Assembly (NCBI GenBank): GCA_963514095.1
Contig: OY741275.1
Location: 11,117,569-11,181,568, forward strand
Direction of reading: 5' to 3'
Source: Eutrigla gurnardus
Taxonomy: Eukaryota > Chordata > Actinopteri > Perciformes > Triglidae
DNA length: 64,000 nt
A model generated the notes under the pieces. The model was given only the letters and a program-made list of their open reading frames with translations. It did not search any database and was not told where the DNA came from. Every line of letters begins with the position of its first letter. Positions within the stretch are counted from its first letter, which is position 1. Positions 37,622 to 51,040 of the stretch are shown here, piece by piece. A program made the translations under genes and the position numbers.

Positions 37622-40600
37622 TGCTTTTTTTTTTCTTTGTAAGTACTGGATATTATTTTGAATTTACTCGTATGTCACAAGTGAGCAATCCTAATTTTGA
37701 TTTTACATTAGAACAATAGCAAGAGACGCTTTCCATTTGATCTAATTGAATTTTGAAACTGATAAAAGGTGGAGTGGCTTCCAACAGTAGGCCTGCTTCT
37801 GCCTATTGCCCTCTGCTGGCTGGTGGAGGTAATGGATCTGTTGTCTACTTACCGTGGTACTTCTATGGACACTGTACAGTTACGTTGGTATTAACCACTG
37901 TGTGAAATCTTATGGTTGTCATTTGTTGTTCCCTTTGGGGCATTCTGTGACCCAGTTTAGTAAAAAAAAAAACAGCAGTTACTCACTTTGCATTGATTCT
38001 TCCTCTGCCATCTAGAAAAGAGTGCCAACGGCCTGCTTTTCCTTGAATTTGACATTGATAGACTACCACAGTTATTATTACCCCTAAAGGCTAATCTGGC
38101 ATGGCAGGATGAGTGTAATGCCACCCTCAAGATTAACCAGTGAAGGGCTCTCAACGCCCCCTGGGTGGTCGGCTGGGTCAGAAACCCATCTCACAGTGTG
38201 AAAACGGGGTTGACTACATCACCAAATGAAGACGAGCCATATGTCACTGACATTGTTCTTGTGAAGGATGGCAAGTGTGATCCCACAGTTATGTAAAAGG
38301 AAGGAAATCTCCCTGAACGTTGACCTGCATGTCCTCTAGCGAAACATGAAAGCAGTTTGTGTACCATGCCTCTGATATCCTGATGCACATGGCCTTTCCA
38401 AACAGAAAGAGGACCAACATTTTAACTTTCAAAAAAGATTCCTGTTATATTCCTATAGGGACTTATTCCAAAGTGTGTTTATAGTGACCTTATTATGCTT
38501 TATTTTTGAATTCCCCTGAAGTATTCCTGTAGGGAGTGATGATTTGCTGTGCTATTTGTATTGTGGCACGATACGACTGGGAATGGAAATTTCATCTTTG
38601 CCAGCACTATTTTAGCATGAATTCTCCTTTGGTCACTCAAATATCTCTCATGTCCTCGAATCAAGCACCTTTTTGTTGGCATTGGTCCCGCGTGCGCATA
38701 TTAACAGCATCAGAGATAAGACTGTTACTTCTCTGTGGCTTTGGAGATAATTGTAAATTCACAAGTATTGATCAGACAGACGACGCCAGATGAATTCTTA
38801 ATGCTCACCGTTTAAAAGGGGGAGTGCAGAGAGAAATGCAGGGGGAGATTTAAACCTACAACATTCCTGGCACTAACCATTCCACATTTACTGCATGCCT
38901 CATATACTGTATATAAACAAACTAATCCCTCCCCAATTTATATCACTGACTGGTAAATACCTACTAGCTTTAAAACCTGTAGCAGCATTTCCACCGGAGG
39001 AGCTAAACATGTCACAGCTCTGATAAGCACATTTACCTGCCTGACATTCACCCCTCTGGAATTCCCTTCTCCCCCCGCACCTCTAAGTAGGCAGATTAGG
39101 TGGTCCGTTAAACCCGCAGGAAGGCACTTATTTAGAAATATATGAAAGGGCAAAGTGAGCCAGGCTAATGACCGATGCAGTGTCACCGGCGCACTCTCGG
39201 GTCTTTTATCATTCTGGAGAGAGGGCCCCCGTCCTCTGAGTAACCCTCGTTATATCTGAGCTAATGTTGGGGATGAGGATGTTCATGTGATAAAGCACCA
39301 TCACAGTCCTTCATTATACAGAAAGAGAAACAGACTCGGTGGAATTGTGCTCGACCTATAAGATGAATGCAATGGACAGAGAATAACTCCCATTTTAGCG
39401 ACTGTGCCATATCCTGCTGTCTGTGTGGGGAGGGGAGGTGGATGCACTTTTTGACCATGGGATGGCAGTCTTGGTATTCTGTAGCCCCAGCCTTCTGTTC
39501 TGTGTCGTTAGTGCTCTCGCTATGCCTTCCACTGCTTTGCTTCACTCAGCGGTGACTATTGACTGACTGAATCACACTGAACAGATGCGTATAAGCCCTT
39601 AAATACAGAATTAATATTTTGATTAGAGTAAATATGAAACGGATAACATCTATTATCCATTCATGTGTGTTAAGGAAATCATCTACTGACACAAAAGTGA
39701 CAGGAAGCAAAAATACACCAGATAGACAAACAAATGTGGAACCATATCGCCATTATTGGCATTTTGTCCGTCATTTTAGAAGTGAATCTTGTGTGAATGC
39801 TGTTATCAAAGTCATGGACAATCATGAAACAACAGCCCTTCTTTTACCTCCTCCAGCAGCTCCACACTGCAGCACAAATGACTGTCAGTGGGAGAAAGGA
39901 AGAAAGTCTATTTCAAATGTCCCTACTTCTCCTGCCATTCTTGCCTTTTATGAAGAGTAAGGTGCTCCCTCAGCAAATCCCCGATGCAGACAGTGTCCTC
40001 ATATGTTCTCATTTCCGTGAGTGTGCGTGTCAGCACCAGTGTAGGTATCTACTGTACAAAAGAGTCACTGTTGTAACAGCATAATGGAAGAGCCTGTCAG
40101 TAGCCTTGCCACTCCGTATAATATATTAAAGCCGCTTCATATATGTTGAGCTTCTTGTTTCATTATTTAATGCAAAATTGTGGGTATAATATACTAATAC
40201 TAGGGTATTTAATTATAGAGATGATGTGTGATTTCATGTTAGATTTAGGGTGATTTTAAAGGAAGAGAATGTTCAGTTATTTAATCCCAGAGCTTTTTGT
40301 AGTTTTTGTTCTAGGTAGGTTTTTAATATTTATGCTTCACATACTTGCCTCATTTTTTTGTGACTGTATTCCCTGATGGATTCTTATTTCCCCTCTGTGA
40401 AACACTCTTATTTTCAAATGTCCACATCGGAGGTACTTAATTTACAACAGTGATTCCCAAGCGAGGAATCAGCCCCCTCCGAAGGGTCACAAAATTACTG
40501 AGGGATATTAATTAAGTAATTAAGTGATTAATGGGGTAGGACAGGAGAGAAAACCAAGATCCCCTGCAAAGACTGGACTCAGACATTTTGCAGCATAAAG

Positions 40601-41347
40601 GTTGTGCTTTAACTCATTGTGCAAAAGACAATGCAGACACATCCTGTTAGTCACTTAGTGGCGCTGAGTGTTTTTTCAAATATGGTCTAGCCTCGCGACG
40701 GGGTGTTTTACAAGTCAATTCTTGACCAATGAATTCAAATAAAAAGCTTCAACTTGTGTTATTACGAGCGATGTATCGGTTTGTTACAATTTACAAATGA
40801 CTGAGTGGACTGAATGATACGAGACAGCTGGACCTGTGAGACTGTATGTCAAACGTTGCCAGGTGATTTCATTTGATGGTTTCTAAAAATGATATGTGAG
40901 AGCAAACTGTGTGCACAACAACCTGACAGGTGAAACATTCTGGAAATAAATCCTTTTAGCCTGTGCATTTTTTCTTTCGATACTAAATGGCAACGTTCTT
41001 AAAGGGTGCTAAAGGTTACATTTTCCTTGATTCAAGCTATAGGCCAATGCGATTCATTAAGTCTTCAGTGTACTGCCATGAATGCTCTGCTGTGAGGCTG
41101 TTTTCTGGGAGCTATCTCCTGGTACACAGGACGGACTGTAATGTTGCATTTTCACTTTGGCTGAAAAGACAAAGAAAACGTTCAGCTGAACCACAGAAGC
41201 ATCACGTAATTAAAATTGCAAACCTTGTGGGTTACCAAGTCAATGCTGGCCAAATATATTTGCATTCATTATGATATAATAATATTCGAAATATACTTAG
41301 TGAATGCGTCGTACCTTAAAATCTGTTTTCGGAGCTTAAACCCTTTT

Positions 41348-41390
41348 GTGGTGTGTGTGTGTGTGGGTGTGTGTGAGAGAGAGAGAGAGG
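41348..41390 (+). repeat. Compound (GT)n-(GA)n microsatellite
   Basis: GT repeats with one GGGT interruption pass directly into GA repeats, about 40 bases in total. Confidence 0.85.
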
Positions 41391-44300
41391 CTGGCTTGCC
41401 ATTTGAAAGCAGTACAATGACAGTGCTTTTTAACAAACCAAATTTCCCTTGCATTTAAATGAGTAGTTTTTCACCTTGTGTATTTCATCTTAAGCTTCGG
41501 TTCTCTCACCATCTGTAGTCATGCAGCTTCAAACAGGCTGCAGAATAAACAACATATTGTTTCATTGAACTCAGTTTTTTTATGTTCTCTTACCAATTAT
41601 TTTGGTTATGTGGTGATGCCAGTAAGGTAGACTAAAGACTCTTAGTATAATTCTTGCTAGTTACCCACAACATTTTGCATAAACTGTATCTCTTTCAGGT
41701 GATTCACTCCTTATACAGTCAGTAGAAAAGCTGCAGTCTCTAATTTAGTTGTCAAAATGCAGTTATGGACCTCATATCCGTGGTCGGCTTTGTGAAATCT
41801 GCCTGTAAAATAACAGAATGTGTGTCGAACTGGTTGGTTGTGATTCTTCAGTTTTCAAATTCTAAGTTCTGTTTGTTTCGCTCATCCACCTCCCCTGCCT
41901 CCTGCCATGCGTGGACTGTGTCAAACTTTATACTACATCAATTGCTCGTTTTGATTTACAACCCACACGATATTCACTGCAATAAGCCTCTAGGTGTTTA
42001 AGGTTTTTCCACTAATTTGTCCCGGTGTTGCCAAAATGACAGCATCATCTATCAGCATTTACACAAGACGCTCTGTTCGTCAGTCCTATCAGTATTCCCA
42101 CAAATACACAAAAAGGAAGCAGGATGTAGGAGGGCCTTGTCGCCCGCCTACTGTGGATGTAATTATGGTGGATCCAGAAAGCATGCTGTGTCACTGGATA
42201 TTTCACAGTGGTGTGGCAGATAATGTGTTCTCAATTATATGTGGATCATTAACATTATCATCAAGGAATTGGCAGTTTATGCAGCTTTGTTAAAGGAATA
42301 CTTTAGTATTTTTGAATGGTCATGCATTGTTCACTCACTTTCTCCAGGGACGGGAGATCTCCGTATTTCTAGTCTGAAAAAGAGTCTCAGACCGGCCGGC
42401 CCGGTCAGCTCGCCTCCAAACCGGTCCGGTAAGAAATGTATTACTCTTTTTAACGCTGGATGCTCGTTAATTGGTGGCGTACCATGCTGCCTGCAGTGCT
42501 GGCGTCAGTCTGTTCAGTGTCACTGGAACTCTGGATCAGGTCTTATTATCTTTAGAGTTATTTGGCTTTAGTCCGACTAACTTTACTTTTAAAAAATGAT
42601 TTATGCCTGTTGGGTATCATTAGCTTCCCCATGTATTGTTTTCAGTCAGTTGAACATATTGGAGCAATGAAGACCTCTACTTCCAATACCAGTGAGAGCT
42701 GATTATGTCTAAAACTAGGAAGAAGTATTTTCATGATTTATAACCAATAAATCAACATACACACTTGAGAGAATTTTGAACAGGAGAGAATAAAGTCAAT
42801 TAAAAAAAAATGAAGTCATCCAAAAAAACAACAACAACCAGATTATCTCCGCGGTGCATTGAATAGCAAACAAGGTGAGAGGTAGAGTGAGAAACTGCCC
42901 AACCCTAAAGCACCTTCACGCAATCCTACTGCAACATGTAGAGCTGGGGCAAAACCAGATTAAACTGATGATTCCTGGCAGTGTGGTAGCTCCCTTTAGA
43001 ATAATAACACATAACTCATGTCAAAGGTTGATGGGTCGGTCTGAAAGTAGCTATTCATTAGAGGCTATTTATAAAGGGGAACAGCAGGATACAGAAGAAC
43101 TGCTCAGTGCTCACATTTATCTGCATGAGGTCTATGGGCAATAATTGCATCAAGGTGTGCGTGCTCCATTAAAGAAGAAAGGATTCAGTTGGAGTGTGTG
43201 GCTGTAGGGTTGTTTTGCTAGAGACCTCAACACAGCAGGCGTACTCCTGCAGTGGGCGTTGTAATGTTGCGTTTGTCTCACAGGTATGATGAGATATGGG
43301 CAATGTGGCGAAATGAATGTTGAACAAAGTCAGACACCAAATCAAAGAAAGTCAAAGTTGATATGTATTAGAATGTGGTGGAGCTTTATTTTAATTATTT
43401 GTATTATGTCTTGATCATTACAAAATCACTTCAAAGCCGTTTGCTCTGCTGCTTGGTACATGCATTTTAAAAATCAGATTGTGTATGTTGGTCTGCATCT
43501 CATCATTTCTGGCGTTCTAACCCTTTGACATATACATGCTGCAAACGGTCCAGCTTAAGTTCAGCTGACAGGTCTCACATAGAAAGCAACCCTGCTATAT
43601 TTGCAGTCGTTTAATTAGGACGAAACACGGTTATTCATACCATCCATTTTTCTTTTATATGTGCTTTATCAAATCTGTGATTGGACGTTGTTCTGATTCC
43701 ATTCATTTGTTTGGGAGGCGCTGACCCGACTAACCGCTGTGGGATTTGTGGAAGTTTGGCTCCGCAGCAGCACTTTCGATCGCCGTGCTAATCAGGAGGG
43801 TTTCCGTTTCCCAATTGCTTTGCGGCTGGATGGCCTTTTGCACGCCTACGTATTAATCTCCCTCAGGTATTCAGGTGGACTGAAGGTAGCATAACATTTA
43901 CATACCATGTGCACCGAGGCTGGAAGATTAGGCAATTATGTAACAATGGGCTATGTATAAGTACGATATCAAACAGTTATTCATATGAGATATTGCTTCT
44001 TTCCCAGGTAAAGTTCTCCCCGTCCAGGTCTCATAGGACATTGATCAAAGAGTAGGCAACCTTCTGCTCCAGTTTGTATTATAATGTCCAAAGTGATTTA
44101 TCTTTTCTGTGCTGTGGCGTATGTAAGATTCAAGGATTGAGATGAAGTCAAAGATGCAGCAGTGAGCAGCCTGCTGAGCCTCACCGGCATCCTGGTCACT
44201 GCCAATCAAACCCATTCAGGGCTTGGGGTGACCTTCACAATAAAAGTGCACTGCTTCTCAAATGTTAATCTCTACCTGTTCCTACTGCATGGAGATTATG

Positions 44301-46559
44301 GACACATCACATTTGTTTTTTTTCCCCTCTCTCCAAGAAAGTAGCATTCTTTATCTGTCTCTGTCCTTTAAACCCACACAGTCTCCATGAAACAGTAAGA
44401 ACATTCACATTTATTCTAGTTTCTGATACAGTATCTCAACATGCATGAAATCAGTCAGGGCATTGTGTATTACAAGAATGTGAAACTGTATGTTTGACAG
44501 CTAGGCTACTCCAAAATAGTAATGTATAGTTTGAATATTGCTATTGTTGCTATTTAATTCTAATTCCAGTGCTTTAAACTGCTTATATCCGTACATTTTT
44601 GCTTTATTTTGGTATTTACACCTACATTTAAGATGTAATAATAATGTTTTGACCCACGAAAAATTGCATGTAGGCTACTTGTTTGTGTAATCATAGAAAG
44701 AAGTTGACTGATCCTCGTTTTTTCATCCCTTAATTTCTGTGTACATTTCTCTGAAAGGTTGTTTGGTCCAATCATTCCCCCAAAATGTTTTCTGTCGCCA
44801 CTGTCGACTTCCCACAAGAGTCGAAACTTTGCACAAACCTTTGGTGTTGGAAATGTCACTCTTTTGTTTATTTGGTACACATCCATTCCTCACTCTTGAG
44901 AAGTTGTCTCTGGGAGAAAAAAAAACCCAAAACAAAACAAAAAAACTACTGTGCAGCCACATCACACACATTCATTTCTAACACATTACAATTTGTTTCT
45001 GTGGTTACTAGGGGAAGTACCACAAGTTTTCAACCTGAGATGCTCTAAAACACATTGGAAGGTTGCCATGACATGATGAAAATATGAGTCAAGCATTCTG
45101 CTTTTTTCTGCTTTAGCAGAATACTGATTAGACAGTGGAATTTAGTTGGATTTACAGCAGGGATGAACTCTTCCTTTATCCGTTGTGCTGTCTCCATCCT
45201 GTGTGTGTTGTAATGCCTATATCTTTTTCAGAGTATGACCGTGTGTCGACTTATTTTTAGTTTTGTAAGCAGCACGGCTTCAGGGATGTTGATGTTGTCA
45301 GTCCATCTGTTCCCCTGCTGGTCTAACAATGCAAACATTTACACCTACTGGATGGATTGACATGCAATTTTGCAGACATTCAGGTTTCCCAAATCATGAA
45401 TAGTTTCTGATGACCCTCTGTCTTGTCAGCTAGCGCAAGCAAAATATTCAAATCTCTGCTGATCACATGCACCTGTAAAACATATGATTGAGTCCCTGTC
45501 AGCCTTATCTGCACTTTGAGCTTTATGTTAACACAGCATGCACTTTGAGCTGTACAGACACTGATGCCTGTCATGGCAACCACTTACTCACACTGTGGAC
45601 GTTCCCTCTTTTCCCTCGTATAGTTCTGTCTTCCTGTTTTCCTGCAATTTCAGGTATGACTAACAAAAGAAAAGAGCATGGTTGTATTTGGTCTTTTAAT
45701 GTTTTTTTTTACATTTCTAATGGAAAACAATGTTCTAAACAAAATCCTAATTCCACAGCCATTAACAGCATCCTAGTTTATGCTAACTTCATCGTAGCAT
45801 CCCGATGTCATCCAACAGCTTTTGTTTGGTGTACTTATTGTAATCTTGACTGAGATAACTATATTATACCATTCATTCGTTAATAATAGTTTAGACAGAA
45901 TAAATCATGTTTTTTCTGCTGCCGGGACAAATTATAACCCTGCTAAATTAATGTATTCAACGCAACAGATTTACTTACCATTGTTTGTTGATTCTGTTCC
46001 TCCTCTTGCCTGCACTTCCGTATTTGATTGCCAGGAGGATAAGTGGCTTCATGGTGTCAGGAACGCTCTGTAATTGGCAGCAGGTTACATTAGTGGGGAC
46101 CCTAAGGGGTTTCCGGACATTTCCTGTACATGGCGAGCATAGAATTTAAATGGGTTCTCGCTCAATTGTCGTTGCTGTGAAAAAAAGAATCTCCGTCCTC
46201 GGGGGCCCCCTTCTAGCTCGGGGCCATAGGCAAATGTAATTTGCCTGGGATGCCCCTGCCTGAGGAATGAAGGGCTGGACTCCTGTCAGCACTCTTGTTT
46301 GAACTATTTGGTTTGGTTTGGTTCATTGTTTTGGTTTAAGGATGCTGTCTTTATCTTTTGCGTGTAGGTGGGTTGCTTATGTTTATGTCATTTGGTTAAC
46401 TTAGCCTATTTAATTGTGTGCTGTTTGTTCACTCCAGGCCTACACTGTATATGTTTCCACCAACACTGACTGTATCCTAAGAACATTGCAAAAACACGTA
46501 GATCTTTGTTTCCTTTTTTGAATTAAATACATTTTTTTTTTACAAATTATGTATGGGAT

Positions 46560-46562
<3 letters not shown>

Positions 46563-46620
<58 letters not shown>
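46563..46620 (+). repeat. (GT)n microsatellite
   Basis: An uninterrupted GT run of about 58 bases, likely highly variable in length among individuals. Confidence 0.95.
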
Positions 46621-46622
<2 letters not shown>

Positions 46623-48796
46623 AGAGTATCTAGCTTAATATTCTCTGGGTGGAATTCCCAGCGTGGCGTAGTATGGCTATAAATATATATACCGTATATA
46701 TAGGTAAAACTATAATCCTCCCAGTCACAAAAAAGATGCTGTCAGCCCCTGCTCACTTTAGTAAACCTTACTTCAGTGAGTTAAGCTTGCTTCCAACCAA
46801 TGACATCATGTCCTTTGTGTGAATTAAAGGCAAACAAACACTTTTTGAATGGCGTCTTGACGATCTAATAACTGTGGCAGATGGATTTCTGACAAGGAAA
46901 GTGTGAAGAAATGGAAGCTCATTGTCACCTGAAGGCAGGACAATAGAACAGACAAATTGTTCTTGTTACAGAAAATAAAGGAAATGACAAAATACACAGC
47001 ACAAAGCCGGTTCTTTATTCATCTTTACCGCGGATGTTTTCTTAGCCAGGATCATTATTTGATGCCGAAGGAGGGATAGAAGCAGAGCTCCACAGTGCTG
47101 CTGTGCAACATTTTTAAAGGGAGATTAATACACTTCACAATCTCTAGAGTATGTGTATGTTTCCACCATTTTGTCTTCTTGGAATTGGATACATCCAGTA
47201 GCAACGTTCATTGGCAGTGATTGCTGTGTACTGTAGAGAAGCAGGAAGTTAGAGTGAGGTCAAGATAGTGTGTAGCTCATCCAACTTCTATGCAGGGAAC
47301 CAGAGTGTCTTTCCTATCACAGACTTGAAATCTGTGTCTTTATTAACCGTAACAATGAACTTTCCTGTTTTGTTTACCTGAACCATACTCTGCCTCCAAC
47401 TTCTTTCTCACAGGACGAAGAAGAAATGTGACAGGGAGGAAGTAATGCACACAAAAGAAGATGCTACAACATACAAGGTGCGTTTTGATTTTAATAGTGT
47501 CACTCAGCTTCCAGTCAGACGAGTTGATGATTTTACTAGTTTCGTTTTTGACCCATTTGATTCTGAGAATCTTGAGATCAGGTGGTGGAAGAAGTTTTTC
47601 AAATACTTCAAGTTAAAGTAACAACATTAATGGTCTTTGATTGGCATATTACCATATATGACATAACAGAGTGGTCACTTTAGGGAGTTTTCTTTTTTAT
47701 AATTGTATCTCTTTGTTCCTCAAACAGTTAATAAATGAAATAGAAACCATGCGGAACTGCTAACAACTTAAAGACAGAGGTAGAGGTATAAAGTGGCTTA
47801 AAAATGGAAATACTCAACTCACAAGTACTTGACTAAATGTATTGTAGTTAAGTTTAAGTAAGTAAGAAAGCTGTTTTGAAATGATGCATGCTTTTACAGA
47901 CACAACCATATGTAGGTGGATTCCTGCTTATCTTCACTTCCCGGTAATACTTTTTTTTACCGTTCCCATATTTTGATAAATTAAATGATTTGTTGATATT
48001 ATTTCTACTCGCCAATATGATGTGGATAATTTGCAGTGGCATGGCACATTCACACTGGACGTAAATCCCCAACAGACCCTGACATGATCACAAATTACTT
48101 TACGTTCCCATGTAAAATAAGTGTATAAGTCGAGTGTTTTCCAGGTTGTTTTTAACACTATTGCAGTGTCTGATGAATAACACTAAACGATGGGTCCCTT
48201 GTCCGACTTCTGCATTTTAGAGCCCATTGTCTTGTTAGGGTGTAGGTATGGATGAAGGTGAATCAGGAAGTCATAATCAGGCCAAGCCTTGTCGACGTCA
48301 TAGTGGTAAAGAGTGCATGGAAGATGGTTAGAATCACAGCACATGTTCTTTGTCAACACCATGAGTCATGACCTTGTCTGCATATGTGAAATATCCTGGT
48401 TTATCCCATCTCCTTCAATAAGTCCAGGACAGCTTGCCTAATGATTAAATATAGACAGAGAATGGAGAGGAAAAAAATGGAAATATGTCATCTTGACTGG
48501 TTTGTGACAACAACCTCACTTTGGTTTTTCATTTATCACCGGGTGTCATTTTGGCAGCAGCCGTGTGGAGCACCAGTCTTTAAAATCAGATCAATTTCAA
48601 GTCAGAGAGACGCCAACATTTTGATGAACGGATTTTTTTCTTTTTTTTAAATGTCTGCTTGGAGTTATTTTGTTTGTAAACTCGAGGTTTCGGGAAATGA
48701 TGAGGACTTGTGCAGGAATGTTTCACCATTTTGAGAAATAGGCCAAGATTTAGATAAGAAGATTGATGAACAGAGGCAGGGGGAAACAGCTGGTCC

Positions 48797-48798
<2 letters not shown>

Positions 48799-48848
<50 letters not shown>

Positions 48849-48849
48849 A

Positions 48850-48921
<72 letters not shown>

Positions 48922-48958
48922 TGTATGTATGTATGTGTGTGTGTGTGTGTGTGTGTGT
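48799..48958 (+). repeat. Four-part compound microsatellite (CT)n(AT)n(ATGT)n(GT)n
   Basis: CT repeats (48799-48846) are followed by AT repeats with single C interruptions, then about 11 ATGT tetramers, then GT repeats to 48958. Each motif differs from the next by one substitution class, which suggests stepwise mutation and expansion at one locus. Confidence 0.95.
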
Positions 48959-50275
48959 GAAGTGAAGGCTTATTACATTTTGTTGGTTTTGTGTAATTGG
49001 ACGGTGGCTGTCAATCATCCATATTTTGCTGTAGTGCACACACAGCTTACGTGATGATGTGATTATTTGGCGGAGGATTTGCATTTTGCTTGAGAAATTA
49101 GCTGTTTGTTTTGATGATAACTCAACCCCATGCTGTTTGCTTGTTGCATTGGCTGGGCTAAGTTAGCATATTGTTTTTGTTTCAGAGCTGGAATTGTCAC
49201 AGATGACACAGTAAGTAACTCAATGACGCTAATTTTTTAATTTATGAATAATTAGCCTGCTAGCTCTGACGCAAAAGCCTATAAGTAGTGAGATTCTCGT
49301 TGTCAATGAATCAGAAATGGAGACAAAAACCTATGGTAGCAGTCTGCGGTCTCCCAGAGTTCGATAGTACCTCACATTTCATATGGAGACCAAAACAAAA
49401 CGATGTGTAGAAACAACAGACTGTCTATATACGAACAAGGTCGCTGCTGTATTAATGCCTAGACGACGTTATTTTACATGTTTATGGAGCAGATACAGTG
49501 TTAGCATAGCTGAACTCCGATGGATCCAAATGCCGTACGAACAAACCACGACTTCAAGGTGGAGTCATTACCTTATGTTGTACAGATAATCACATTGTTA
49601 GTTGTATTTAAGCTATATGTATCACTGCAGCAAACAGATGGTAATTATTTCTACCAACGATTACTGCAGAAAGTACTGCGAACATTACTGCCTCATTCGC
49701 TGTACTTAACCCATGCTTTATTTATTATTTTACAGGTGCACATCGGCAAGGTTAAAACAAACAGAATTCCGTTGATCATCTGTTATTAAAAGCAGTAAAA
49801 GTTTTGCTTGATCAATAGTAATAATAATAATAAAAATAATTGAAAAATAATTAAATAAATACAAAAAAAGAGTTCTAAAAGGAAAAGTTGTCTGCAATAT
49901 GGAGGCGGTATAGAGGACTCTCCAAGGACCAAACCAGAAAATAAGGGACTCCTTATGTTGTTCGTGCTTTTGCTTGGCAGCACTCTCCCAACACGTCTCT
50001 CCCAAAGCACTGAACAGAAGGGGGATAAGAGGTAAAAAGTCTTTAGCTGTGGAGGAGTTTGCTTTTTCTGTTCTGTTATGATGGATAGGCTGGTGCAGAC
50101 TGAGTGCCGTGATGTGTGTCTCTGGGAGTGCTGTGTTGTGACCAGTGGGGTCGCTCATCGATTCCTAGCCATGTCTACTAAACCACTAATAAGACACTTG
50201 GCATTTTCCCTGGTGCTACATTACTCCCTTTGTGAGCTTCCTCTGGCTCTTTCACTTCCTGGAGATGCTGGGCTA

Positions 50276-50278
<3 letters not shown>

Positions 50279-50324
<46 letters not shown>

Positions 50325-50369
50325 ATGTGTGTGAGTGTGTGTGTGTGTGTATGTGCATGTGTGTGTGTG
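50279..50369 (+). repeat. Interrupted (GT)n microsatellite
   Basis: About 90 bases of GT repeats interrupted by GCAT, GAGT and ATGTGCAT. Open frames over it on both strands are artefacts. Confidence 0.95.
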
Positions 50370-51008
50370 GGGGAGAGTGGTTCCTGCATCCATATGCGAC
50401 TGTGTGCGATGGCATTAAGTCTTATATATTTAGCCTGAAGCGTGCACACATGTACACAGCGTTGTGTACGTGACTGTATGTGCATATGTCAAGAAGAGAT
50501 AGATGAGATCATGTCTGGGTCTGGATCTGTTTAGCACTACGGGTAACAATGCAGGATGGGGACAGAGAAGTCGGCTCAGATGAAAATGTCACCTTGGAAG
50601 CCGTTCGGGGCTCGGTGAAGTTTGATCCCCTCTTGGAGACCCCGGATGTCTGATTTGGAGGAGAAATATCAGTGAGTATCATCTGATGTCGAAGGAGGAG
50701 GATTAGCGGCAATGTTAGTGATGAGATCAGCTCAGACAGATGGAGTATTTATTCAAGCGAGAAGTTTGAGAAACCAAGTCAAATTAACATGGAAGCTTAT
50801 TGCACTGTGTATTCATTCCTAACTTTGCTGCCAAGTGTTAGAAACTGCTGCAAGCTAGAGCTGCTGTAAAATCAAGGACATGAATAAATTAGGTATCATG
50901 TGTTTAATACATTTTGCAGCGTTGCTGATCTGCACTCAGCGATATTCACACTTATATTTGTAATGCAGCCCACTTAGCGTGTTAATAGTTCATCCAGTGT
51001 TTCATACC

Positions 51009-51040
51009 GCAGTTTATTTTAGGCTCCTAAAATAAACTGC
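51009..51040. repeat. Perfect 15-bp inverted repeat with a two-base loop
   Basis: GCAGTTTATTTTAGG and its exact complement CCTAAAATAAACTGC are separated only by CT. No T-run or gene end is next to it, so its role is unknown. Confidence 0.9.

Noticed and set aside
40450..40560. Possible hAT-type remnant (GTGATTCCCAAGCG... with GGGTCACAAA)
   Set aside because: Only one degraded end is visible, with no partner terminus or duplication.
41994..42293. 99-codon open frame
   Set aside because: It has no splice partners, no recognisable similarity and a length expected by chance in 64 kb.
47800..47870. Fragment resembling a common teleost repeat with ACTTGACTAAATGTA; a similar weak trace lies at 7350-7420
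   Set aside because: It is too short and diverged to define boundaries or family.
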